Origin: Gliomastix tumulicola
Taxonomy: Eukaryota; Ascomycota; Sordariomycetes; Hypocreales; Bionectriaceae
Direction: 5' to 3'
NCBI GenBank assembly: GCA_001599755.1
Contig: BCHX01000006.1
Coordinates: 3,459,336-3,523,335 of the forward strand
DNA: 64,000 bases
The translations under genes and the position numbers were made by a program. Positions within the stretch are counted from its first letter, which is position 1. Every line of letters starts with the position of its first letter. Positions 53,107 through 64,000 of this stretch are shown here, in pieces. The notes under the pieces were generated by a model. The model was given only the letters and a program-made list of their open reading frames with translations. It was not told the origin of the DNA and did no database searches.

Positions 53107-55464
53107 CTTGGTCCTGGCTCTCTGTTTGATGCCCTGCTGGGAGTTGGGGTAAATATCTGGGCTCTGCGAGAAACCGGACGACGTAAAGGGGAAGAAAGCC
53201 TTGGAGAAACAATCCGGTCAGGTTGTATGATTGAGCCTGGACTTTCAAAAAATGGGAAGACAGAGGCGAGGGGCTGCCAGACTCAAATACAGAAGAGACA
53301 GACCCTTCCACCGCTCTTGGATACGGCCGGGCTATCCATGTCAGTGTACGACGGCGTAAGGACATCCGTAGCGCAGGAGACTGCAAGAGGGCGGCAGAAC
53401 TGGACCAATGTTGCGCCCCGTCTCTCCTCCTCATCCATGCGGAGCAAATGATGCGGATGGCATGCTAATCCTGAGGACTGTTATTGGCGTAATCGCCTAC
53501 CGGAGGCTTCCCCGGGACGGAACAGCATGAGCATACGAGCATCACACTCGTGCCCAAAGCTCGGAGCACCAGCGGGATATTCAGCTCATTGTGCCGTTCC
53601 GGTTCCAATCCGGTCTCGGCCTGCTGTAATTTGCCACGGAACGGGTATCCTGGATCAGTCGGGTGTACTTCTTCCAATGGCAGTGGACAGGCCATGTTCC
53701 TCGTCACTCATCAGGCAGAGCACTCTCGCTTGGGACACTTGCCTTCGCCCGCACAGGTATCTCTCCACTGGCTTGACCCTGTCACTCCGACGGGCGCTTT
53801 CCCCTTTCCGTGCATGAATAGAAGGCATCCAGCAAATACACGGCCCCCAAGGTGGACTGGCAAGGGTGTCTTCCGGGCTAGCGGCGGTGATGTTATATTG
53901 TGACACTTCGGTGTAGTTGCAGGGAGTACGCCGCTAGACTGCCCATATCATGAGAATCATGTTGATGAAGGCTTCCTTCCGTCGTATGTACCCCTCTATA
54001 TCATCAGTGATACGACCCTACGGCGAGAAACCAGGAATAAGCGTCTTCAGGTCCGAGAGGAGGCTGGCCGGCATCAAAGGCAGACTGGACGTGATGGTGG
54101 GGAGATCAAGAGGGGACGGACAGATCAGCGGCACCTCTGACCCATTAGCCTGGCAACACGGCACTGACTATTGGCGGGTACATACAAGAACAATCCGTTC
54201 GGCGGGACCTGTTGCTCGTATTGTTGAGGAGGGTCCGGCAGGCTGCCGGTTGGGCTGGAAAGCCGAGATTGGGACCTGACTATAGCTAGCTGCATTTGGA
54301 TGGGCATCTGGTGGTAGATCGGCCTGTTATCAAAATGAATTCATCTCACAACACGGCCTGCAGCATGTGCTGGGGGCAGTCAGTCATACGGTGTGGTGGG
54401 AAGGACTTGGCCTGGCTGTGACGGTGGCTGTAGGCTGTTTGTCCAGCTGAAATTCACCCTTTGCCCCTGCGACGGGAGCCGGCATGTGTGGGAAAGCCGT
54501 CTCCGAGATTGCAGGCACGGAGTAAATAGAATGAAGCGTTGATCGGCTGTAGTCGTTCAGCAAGTCATCGATCGATCAGCGGCGGAACATGCCAGACGTT
54601 GACGCCAGTTCCATCCCCACGAGTCGTTGTCTGGAGGCAGTTCGTGGATCTGATCGACAGCGACTAGCACTGCTAGCATGCTAGCACCCAATTGATTTGC
54701 CCAATTGACCCCGATTGAGGGCTGTGGGGTTCCAAGGTAGGCAAAATTCGATATTTGTGGTCTCCAAGACGTTGACCAACAAGGCGGCAAATCACCGGGC
54801 AAACAATGCCAGGCCCTGCATAGCGGCAGCAGTGAGAGGCTCACCCCGCCAAATCCGATGACACGTTGACCGCAGAGCAAGAGCCAGGATGGGTGGGTGG
54901 GCCATGGTCGCGTGTGCCGCACGCATTCAGGACCAACTGCCACGCTGTAGAATCGCATCTGGGGCTGGATCTCGCCCACATGCAGCACTCCCTCCCACCC
55001 GCCGGTGCCAGCGGAGACTGTTGAGATGACATGGCCCCGTCCAACGGTGCTTACGTCTTCAACGCTATGCCTCTTCAGTTGCCGTGGAGGCTGCCGCTGC
55101 CCGTGATGAGTGCGCTGGACGTCAAGGAGGCCCACTACTCACGTTGCACAGGACGCCTGGCAGCGCTGGTCTGGAGCAGGGGCGGCCGATGTTCTTCGGT
55201 GTGGGTATTCATACGTGTTTGCTGGGGGTCGATTTTATCGGAGGGGTTGGGGACTGCATCTGCTGGTCCCTGGCGAAGATCAGTTACTGTGCGTGCGATG
55301 CTGCAGTCTGGCAGAGTTGCCAGCAGCAGCCACTCCTTCAGCCTGACCTGACAGCGACGTTCTCGGTGGATATAACCTTAAGTAAGATCGGCTACGTTTA
55401 AATCATCCCTGTGAAGTGTGAACCACCCCCTTTTCTTTTTCATCTACCATAGGAGGATCCTTGT
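53107..55464. other. Gene-poor region
   Basis: About 2.4 kb upstream of the CorA-like gene. ORFs up to 192 codons exist on both strands (for example 54557-55135 minus, 55084-55401 plus) but none shows a recognisable domain or convincing splice structure. I see no transposon ends. Confidence 0.4.
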
Positions 55465-55926
55465 GTGCGGAGGAGACGCCCAACCGCCGCCACGATCGTT
55501 GTGTCAAGACAGTGCGGACGCACAGATCGGGACGTCAGCCACTGTGTGCGATTGAAGGTCAGCGCCATCAGAAGCACCGCAGGTTTCCAACCTTCACAGG
55601 AATGTCTGTACGTCGCTGCCTGTGGGTCAATTTACAAGGATCTCATGGCCTCTTCCACGTCGATCCCTGACTATTCAGGTGCCGCAGCTCCACCAGCGAC
55701 GGGATTGTGCTTCGGCCTCTCCGCGCCAGAGGGGCTGCCTTTCTGGATGGTAGAGTTGGCGGGCAAGGAGCAGCTGGTCAAGAGTAAGTATCTGGGGCCC
55801 TGGAGGCAGATGGCTGGAGGCACGGACAGTCTGACGCGGGGGTCGGTGCTGCTTGATGAACTTGAAGCGAGTTCCAGTCTTTCATCGGAGACCAGGAGGA
55901 GAGTGAAGAAAGAGTACAGTAGTTAA
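55465..55926 (+). other. Unresolved 153-codon ORF
   Basis: An ATG-started ORF whose second half (from ATGLCFGLSAPEGLPFWMVE to a charged C-terminus) looks more protein-like than its first half, which is Arg/Thr-rich. It may be the last exon of a gene whose first exons I cannot place, or chance. No family recognised. Confidence 0.2.
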
Positions 55927-57282
55927 TTTAGCACAGTTTTCAGTTGCTAACGTCTCTACTGCCATCAACACACAAGGCCGAGGTGCCCATTTGACCTGAT
56001 CTTGCCCGTGTCGACCATACGGAGCCTCTTGCGGGCTCCAATACTTTCAGGGGGCGCTGAAAAATGCAGGTTGCCCCTGCTATATCACAGGCGGGAGACA
56101 TAATAACTGCTGTCGCAAAGCTTTTGCCATCCAACGCGGATTCCCAACGCAGGCGACATAGTTCGTCCCAAAAAAAGAGCAGCTGGAGACTATTTGAGAC
56201 ATTGCGAAATGCAGAACTTGTGCCATGTACTTTTCTATTCCCACTGCTGATGAAGCCTTCATTGTTCTGGTTAAGCTGATGGTTTCATGCACGCTGGAGG
56301 AGGTGTGCAGGCACAGATCGGTTTTTCTGTCCCCTCAGCTTATCGAGGTAACACAGCGCGATCTCACAGCGAAGGATGCCCTGTAATCGTCCTCTGCAGA
56401 TTGGCAAGTCTGCCGTTTTTGGAGGGCGTCCACATTGATAGAAGGGGACGGAACCATGCAATACTGAATATTTGCTGGTAGCATCGGCTGCCCGCCAGCC
56501 TCGGACATTCACAAGAACATTCCAAAAGGATAAGGAGTGCTGGATTTGGGAATAATCATTAGGGCAGGGCAGAGTAAGGTGGACGGTGAGCATTAATTTA
56601 CTGGTGTTGGGCCGACTGGCTAGAATTATGCATCAAAGGCTTTCACAATCGGCCTTCTGGTTTTGGGTGGTTTGTGCCAGGTCACCCACACAAATCTCTC
56701 GTCCTTGACGCAAATCATCACAACAGAGTGCTCTACCACAGAGCTTGAGGCACAGGGTAGCCAGTCTGCTTCCTTGGGTAAGCGGATACCACCGGCCATG
56801 GTGTCACAGCGAGACGTAGACGTTTTTCTCAGGATCTGGCCCTGGACACTGTTGGCTGCCGTCCTCATCTCGGGATCCCTCAGCCGCACCAGCAAATCAT
56901 TACCCCATCGACACGCTCAGTCAATGCGCTTGAAAGTGCAATCCGCCATCTCCCCGGAGACTCGCCAAACGCTCTGAGTTACCGACCGCACGTGTGATCG
57001 GATGTTTTGTCTGCGCCCCCCCTTCATTTGCCTCCTCGCCGTTGGATTCTCCCATCCATCCTGCCTTGGTTTGTTTGTCGAGCACGCGTCCCTTCGGTAC
57101 CTCCAGGCCATCAGCAACCAGGCTCCAAGGGACACACGTCCGCTTGAGGGCGCTAGCAGTACCTGCCTACCTGCTCTGATACGTTTAGGGGGCTTCCTAC
57201 CCGCTATGGCGGTAGACACTTTGCTTCTGCGCCCCGTCTTCAGGACGCGCAATGCAGGCAAACAGGAACCGCGTTTACGAGA

Positions 57283-57283
<1 letters not shown>
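55927..57283. other. Gene-poor region
   Basis: About 1.36 kb with only short ORFs; nothing recognised. Confidence 0.4.
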
Positions 57284-57358
<75 letters not shown>

Positions 57359-57380
57359 CCCCCGCCCCCCCCCCCCCCCC
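57284..57380 (+). repeat. 97-base poly-C/poly-G tract
   Basis: Ninety-five C in 97 positions, broken only by G at 57358 and 57364. It accounts for the Pro/Gly/Ala runs of overlapping spurious ORFs. The complementary G strand could form quadruplexes; an assembly or sequencing artefact is equally possible. Confidence 0.9.
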
Positions 57381-60300
57381 AACGGCACTTCCGTCTTCCG
57401 CTCCCTTGAGCCATTTTGCAGCCGCTGCTCCAGGCGCCCGGATTATCGCCATGGATACGATGAGTAGCGGATGGCTTAGGGCCATCACCAGAGAAGCGCG
57501 TGGAATCTTACTCGCCTCAATCTCGACGTTGGCGCGCCACCCGCCCTTCGGTCTCTGTCAGTGCGTTCCCATCCCGCTAAGTTGTGTTTCACAAGAAACT
57601 GACCGCTCCCCTCCAGCCCGGACATAATGCTGAGCCGTACAATTCAGCAATGGTCGCCGTCCACCACCAGAACCCGAACAGTTGCTGCCGTCAACGAATC
57701 TGCCATCCCATGCCCCGACACCGAAGCCAAGGCCCCGCCGCCAGGCCCCTCCTTGTCGCTCTTCTGCACATCTATCTGTTGATGGCCGGCCATCGATGAC
57801 GTGGGGATGCTCTCCAGCTGTTCCAGCGCGCGAACTCCCCAAGACCGCCAACGATGTCGCGAGGCATTCCCCTCCCTTCGATCGCCACTGCAGAGCATCG
57901 ATGAGCAACGATAACTTCCGCCTCGACATCCTTCGTCTAACGCCGTCGTTGATTTAATACCGAGCCACGATCCAGCAGCATCGAACGCCCAGACGGCCCT
58001 CCATACCACCACACCTTCTGGCTCCGTCCGTCCATCCAAGTTATCACCACATGTTCGCAGCGCGTAAGTGTCCGTCATCTGCCCATATTGTCCGTGCTCA
58101 GCTAATGGTTTGGCTTCCCTGCAGCTATTTTTTCATCATGCCCATCTAGAGGCATCGGCCGAACACGAATCACACTTCTCGAGCAGTTCATACTCGACAT
58201 CCACATCTCGCTCTCCGGTTCGGAGATGAAGCTGCTGCTGCTACTGCTGCTACTGCTGCTGCTGTGCTCTGATTCCCTATCACCAACTTCGTTTCACTCT
58301 CAAAGTCATCGACCCAACGTATCCGATGCATCGTCCGCACATCAACCATCCACACACGAGGGCTGTCATGATACTTCGACGATGCTTGGCCTGCCATGCA
58401 CCTGCGCCTTCTCATTGCTCTGCCCTCCCGAAGCTATCATCGATGCCGTCTGATAAACGTCGCTGCCTTCCTACTATCTCTCTTACGTCTCTCCCCACGC
58501 CATTCTCGCATCCACAAGATCAAGCCCGAGCAGTTCTTCGACCTCGAACATTTCGTCCAAGGCATTTCGTTGCTGCCTCTTGTGACCAGACATCTCGACT
58601 CCCGCGAATACAGGCCAGTGCCGCCGTCTCCCCTCCAGATGAGACTGCTCCGTGCCCTTGCCAGGCGTGAACTGCAGTCCGCCGCATCCTAACCACGACT
58701 TCGTATATCCTGGACAATGACCTCGCCGCCGCCCTTCACTCCTCACCGACATCGAAGCCATGTCAGCGCTACTGCTGCAGATGGGAGGAGGACGTTCGAG
58801 CCCACACCGTCGTCATCTTCGACGATGCTGCCGCCATTGACCCCGGGTCTCCTCTGGGTTAGGAGCATTCTTTTTTCCCCTCGGTCATATCCTGGACGAT
58901 GATGCACACCCTTGAAGCCTGCCGTCACCACGGTACCATGGAATATCTCGAGCGGTTGCCGGCTGGTCTCCATCTACAATACCTCACGATGCCGTCGATG
59001 ACGTTTGTCAGCACGTCCGGCTTGTACCGGCCTCGTCCACGCCTACCTCTGCGTATGTCCTGTGAGTAGATATTCATATGTTTTGGCGTCTTTCACACAC
59101 AACTGTTTCTAACTAACAGCCTCTACTAGCATCTCCCGAACTCTTCATCATCCTGCTGGCCATACATAGCACGTTGGCACGCTGTGTGTCGACGCCCTCA
59201 ACTTGATCGACTTTGAGCCACCGTCCACCTTCTACGGCTATTGCTCCTCCTCATCCTGTGTTCACTACTTCTGGAGGATGTAGGTCGACAACGCAATACT
59301 GTGGCTGCAACTTCACCTCCCATCACGGCCACACATAGACTCGTGCTGGACCCCCATCATGATGCCCATTCTTTCGTCACTGATGGCAACAATGTCGATG
59401 AGCCCTCTACATCTACAACCAGACAACTCTCCGCAAACGACCTACACCAGCAGCTGGGCGAGCATTCGCCGCTCTAGACATCAACAACACATACGATGCG
59501 GCACCGACCAATCCCTGTCGCTGTGACGAATCATAATAGACGAAGGGCACATGACACCTCGTCATCCTCATCTTCGCTATTGGTGACCTGCAGATGATGC
59601 GGCCTGTCGACCTGTCCAACGGCTTGCTGTACCTCCTATCACTGGACCTGAGGAGATTGCCCACGTTTCTGATCTGGATAGCGACCCTCCGGAGTTCTAA
59701 TTCGCCACGCGGCCACGACTCCGCCGAGACTCCCACCGCTTGGCCTGAGGACGGGAAGCCAATTTACGCCAAAGGCACATCACTATGACAGGGCCCGGGT
59801 TTCGGCAATTGATAAAGCCTATACCGATGAAGCGTATCGACTCTGCCTTGCCAAGCACGTCTGCACTCCGGTCCCTTCTCTAAGTCTGCCGCACCCAACA
59901 TGCCACGAATGACAGACGTACATCATGTTCGACAGTGTACTGTGAGCCTGTTCATCAGCCCATGGAATCAACACCACCGTGTACTGCATACCCAGAAGAG
60001 GCATGAAGGCCCAGGCATCTCGAATCTCTGTCCCCATGCCACCGGCTGAACGACTTCACCGCGGCTGCGACGAAAGGAGAGTGGCAGAAGCGTCGAGATT
60101 GCGACAACCAGTCTTCAGCCTACGGCAAACACTTCTATCGCTACCCCCGACGCACCCTTCTCGCTTGAGCCCACGAGGCCTACCGTCACCGCAGCCGCCA
60201 TCAGCCTCGACGTCGACCATACCTCGTTCGGAATGAAATGACGAACCATCGCTTCTTGGCCTTCCGGTTCGACCGCAATATTTGAGCGGCTTACGCCTCG

Positions 60301-62094
60301 TGAGCAGTTCTTGGACACAGAAGCACTGCTTGCTTATATTGGTCAAGAGGTGGCACCACGGTCGGTCTCAGGCCGTATCGATTACAATCTATCAGCCAAC
60401 CAACTAGCCACGAGACTACCTTCCCGTGCCAGGTCAAAGAGCCTGATCGTATCCTGCCTCTGAATGGATCTTACCTACCATCGAAAACCTTGTACGGCGT
60501 GTCGACGTGAAGCTGCCAGCCATTCTGGTCGCATGAGGAATCCTCCTTCCACCACGCTCAAACGACCTCGATGTCAGCTTACGGTAGCAATCTGCTCAGC
60601 AGCCATCGCCCTGAGAAGCCGGTCACGAGTCCCAACCGACCGAAAGTAAGAGCACCAGCACACGACTGCCAGACTTTGTCAATCCCTCAAGAGCACCGAC
60701 TCCCACGCGAAGCCAACACGTCCCTGTATTCTCTGGCAGATCCTCAACGCCATCCGCGCCATCTACACTGTCGGACAAGCCACCTCGTCAACGATACGCA
60801 TTTCTACAAGATTAGGGAAAGTGATTTCAATAGCTGATTCACTGGGGGCCTTGATCTTTACGTGAGTGACATATTTCATCAGCACGCATTTCTTCATTAC
60901 CGACATGGTCTTGGACCTTGTTAGCCAGTCCGACGTCGCGCTGGGAGTGAAGTGCATAGCTAATCTCCTGCGCACAGCCTTTACTTCTACGGCTTCACTA
61001 TACAGCCTCCATCGACGCCCTCCCATATTACGTGGCTCCCCTAAGCAAGAGCGAAGCTGGACCTTCGTCTCGCCACATTATGTCTAGATGCCTCCCGAAT
61101 AGACCTACAAACGGCCGAGAGTTCTACAACACGGTGCTTCAAGTACAGCTACTCGACTCCGTATCAGTATATTCTACGACCACTGTCGCTCGACACACGG
61201 GTCAGGAGATCAAAAAGAGGTATGGCCCACGAGATTGACGAGGAGTACATGACACTGACATGCTCAAGAACACCGGGAAGGACGAGACGATGAGAATTAA
61301 GCCACTCATGTTGCTTCTCGCATTCAACGCGCCCTTGCCTTGACACATCAACATAAGATCGGAAACGACGGCATGCTCCAGCTATGGGACTCCTCGCTCA
61401 ATCTGCTCTACCCGAAAACCATGGAGAGCTCCCATACACTCACATCACCTGATGGTGGATGCCAGTGCCTTCCGCCCTTCAGATGGCAGCAGGGCAGGAC
61501 AGGGAGGATGGCATTTATTGTCGAAATAAGTCCGGCTCGCAGGGACATGGTACGTACATACGATGCCGGCCGTGCATCATGCTCGGCCATCAGCCTTTTC
61601 TCCCAAGTAGGGGCATGTTCCGACTGACATCTCGCAGACAACCACAGGGACCACGGAAAGCCGCATTCCGAGACGGAGAGGAAAGACTTCGAGAGCCTCC
61701 TCGACATGCCCCAGGGCATCTATACCAGACCGACACGACAGCATCACGCATAAAGCAAGTAGAGAAGAGATTTTTCGCGATTGAGGAGGGGGCCAAGCAT
61801 AAGAGTCTCGCTGTCCATAGCCTCAACACGCTTGGCCCCCCCAGGTAGCCCAGGTCCACGCCACTGAGGCAGCTCTGCCCGTACCGAAGCGCCCGTGGAC
61901 AGACCACAGCATAGGCAAAGGGCCAGCGCGCGTCTCCAGGCCGATCTACTAGTACAACAAAACACGCACCATACTCCACAAGTCTACTGCCACAACTTGA
62001 CGCTCCTGCTTCATCCAGTGTCACACCCCCCCGAGTCTCTTATCACCAACGGTCCCCTCTCTACTACCACCGCTCCTGGTCGAACGCAACACCA
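57381..62094. other. 4.7-kb region without recognisable genes
   Basis: No ORF longer than about 145 codons and no motif that I trust. Reading fragments repeatedly shift frame. A Glu-Gln-Phe-x-(x)-Asp-like string recurs in translations near 58170, 58530 and 60300, which might reflect old duplicated coding sequence. No LTR, target-site duplication, reverse-transcriptase or transposase motif is visible. It could be a decayed gene family, an eroded retroelement or non-coding DNA. Confidence 0.4.
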
Positions 62095-64000
62095 CTAGTC
62101 GCAGAGATCTGCGATGATCGACTCCCGCCAATACCACAGACCTGCGTACGTCGCCGCCGGACCAACAAGCACCTGGCCCGCCAGCACCGCCACAGCCACC
62201 TTCTGTGCGTCCGATGTCGAGACGTATCCCCATTTCCGGATGTCCCACACGGTGTACAGCAGGAAGATGAGCAGCGGCGTCGCAGAGAACAACATGTCGA
62301 ACTTGAAGAAGACGAGGGCGCCCTCTGCCGGGTCTGGCGTCCCCCAGCGGCTGGCGAAGATGATGCTGGGCATGCTGGCATCAAGGCCCAACAGGCTAGC
62401 GAGCGTGGTGCCGATGCTCCTCCCCGTGGCGAGCCATGAGTAGACCACGATGGCGACGTGGACGAGAGCCGACACGAAGAAGACAAAGGCATAGGTCGTC
62501 TTCAGCGAGTCCACCTCGCGCTTGCTGTACAGATCGGCAGCCTTCTCGACAATGATCTGGTGATCCGTCTTGCCGTCAAGCGCCGCCTGGATGCGTGTCT
62601 TCCTCTCCTCCACGTACCGCAGGCCAGCGGAGAACAGCACCGTGAGGACCGCGAAGAACACAGGCGACGGCTGCCAGAAGATCACCATACGCTCCCACAG
62701 GATGTCGTCCCGGAACGGCACGAACATGAGTATCGTCGGCAGAATGTACCCGATGCAGAGGGCGGGAAGCACTGCTCTGCTCAAAGGCACAGGCACGTGT
62801 CTGTCAATCACTCGATTCATGCCTGGGGCGGTGAAGATGGAGAGAAGGTAGTAGCAGTGGCCGACTTTTCCAAGCGTCATCAGCTGAGCAGCGGCGGTAA
62901 AGATGACAGGGCTACTGCGCGTCAGCCACGGGACGAGGTCCACGACAGAGAGACACGCGGCAAGATACTCACATTGTAATTGGGGACAACCGGTTGCTCT
63001 TTCGGCTCGCTTCAATGGTCCAGATGGAGCAGACCGGCACGAGTATGGTGAGCAGGTAGATCAGCTGCAACCGAGGGAATGGATCCTCATCCGGATAGAC
63101 GACGGAGTAGGAGAAGAAGGAGCTCAAGCTCCGGACTATCCCATCGACGCCCTCGATCCCAGTGAAGGTGCTCAGAACTGGGCGGCGTCCGGCGAACGAA
63201 TCGTACGGAGCAAGATGCTCGAAGTGGATGGCTCTATTCGCCGCGCAGAACGAGATCAGCAGAGCAGTACCAGCCAGCAGCTTGGCGAGGATCTTCTGAG
63301 CCTTGCCCTTGATGGGCACTTCGGGGAGCTCGTCGGTGTAGGGAATGGCGCGCGGCCGCTTCGGCATAGGGAGATGCTTGAGCCGGACACCTCCTACCCA
63401 TGTCACCGAGAACGTCGAGATCTGGCCCTGCTGGCCCAGCGTGGGCACGACCACGGGGAGGATATACGGTGTGATGAGGCCTTTGAGCGCGAGCAGCTCT
63501 CCCATCTTCCTCGAGCTCTCTATGCGGCCCTTGACGCGATGGACACGGCGGCCCCTCAGACCAGAGAAGATGTTCTGGATCACATCGTCCGTCAGGCAGC
63601 CTGCGGTGTAGCTGGTTCCTGTCTTGTCCAGCTCATCTTTGAGGGCATTGACGAACATCGCCGCAGACTCGACGCAGGACATGCCGCCATAGCCGCCGAT
63701 CGGATTTTGCTGGCCCTGTCAGCACAAGATACGAAACAACCGGGCTGGTCAAGAGCAAGCACTCACGCTGTGAGACGAGTCTCCAATCGTCAGAATCCTC
63801 TGGAAATGCCACCGCTCATAGACATGCTCGATAGTAGCCGTCATCCCCGTGATGGTGCTGCTCTCGTAGAGCTCACGCAGCGCCCACTTGCCCGTGACAT
63901 TATCGTCGCCGAATCTGTCCACGACGGCCTTCTCGTCTTCCTTGGTGAATCGGGGAGCACTGCTGGCGTTGTGTTCTCCCTTGAGATCCTCGAAGCAGAA
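62095..64000 (-). CDS. FAD-dependent monooxygenase fused to a polytopic membrane domain (5' end outside window)
   Basis: Three minus-strand exon segments are visible, 64000-63767 (continues beyond the edge), 63715-62973 and 62914-62095, giving 598 residues to the stop. The first visible part is the C-terminal half of a group-A FAD monooxygenase: ILTIGDSSHS followed across an intron by NPIGGYGGMSCVESAAMF, the GD-x-x-H and FAD-ribityl region of PaxM-like epoxidases and hydroxylases. After about 150 residues comes a second part with seven or eight hydrophobic helices, for example AVLPALCIGYILPTILMFVPF, TYAFVFFVSALVHVAIVVYSW and VAVAVLAGQVLVGPAATYAGL. This resembles the size and style of integral membrane terpene cyclases of meroterpenoid pathways, but that homology is unproven. 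It may belong to a secondary-metabolite cluster extending rightward. Confidence 0.82.

Noticed and set aside
53590..53625. tRNA-like T-arm string (ggttccaatcc)
   Set aside because: No matching acceptor, D or anticodon arms could be formed around it.
56917..57414. ORFs with long Gly, Pro or Ala runs
   Set aside because: They only translate the C/G homopolymer tract and are not proteins.
57381..62094. Ty1/copia-like retrotransposon
   Set aside because: Some fragments tempted this reading, but no reverse transcriptase, integrase, LTR or target-site duplication could be seen.

Overview
The window is nuclear DNA of a filamentous ascomycete (Pezizomycotina). I would guess Sordariomycetes but cannot name a genus. 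Evidence: most genes carry short 50-110 bp GT-AG introns with fungal branch sites. The protein families are typical: Zn2Cys6 regulators, a CBM1-tailed acetylxylan esterase, DUF2306, an F-box remnant and an NB-ARC/TPR NLR-like gene. Codon use is GC-rich and intergenic spaces are long and ORF-poor. I joined exons by splice sites and phase, and every spliced model below closes in frame. No RNA gene, CRISPR array or intact transposon was recognised.

Layout. 0.5-2.5 kb: an orphan protein with five C..W..CxxC modules. 3.6-6.0 kb: a secreted calcineurin-like phosphoesterase. 6.7-11.5 kb: two broken genes (a multi-pass membrane protein and an F-box protein) flank a secreted PAF-acetylhydrolase-like esterase. 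12-26 kb: a DUF2306 membrane protein, a secreted S33/TAP-like hydrolase, a small unknown protein, a secreted solo protein resembling a subtilase I9 propeptide, a CBM1 acetylxylan esterase, a copper amine oxidase and a secreted BPL_N-type protein. 26.5-29.3 kb: a Zn2Cys6 regulator convergent with a short-chain dehydrogenase.

30-44.4 kb holds what I consider the key system. It is an apparent glycine-betaine/N-methyl-glycine catabolic cluster: a Rieske non-haem iron oxygenase (choline/betaine monooxygenase type), a dimethylglycine oxidase-type FAD + GcvT protein ending in SKL, and a sarcosine/fructosyl-amine oxidase-type FAD protein ending in ARL. A 777-residue Zn2Cys6 regulator lies between them and a second regulator-like protein without a zinc finger lies at one edge. 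The enzymes would take betaine to dimethylglycine, then sarcosine, then glycine, with the two H2O2-producing steps sent to the peroxisome.

45-53 kb is an NLR-like neighbourhood, all on the minus strand: an NB-ARC/TPR protein, a solo NLR-type alpha/beta hydrolase interrupted by one stop codon, and a CorA-like membrane protein with large low-complexity repeats. From 53 to 62 kb I find no convincing gene, but there is a ~97-base C tract. The right edge holds most of an FAD monooxygenase fused to a polytopic membrane domain; its N-terminus lies beyond the window.
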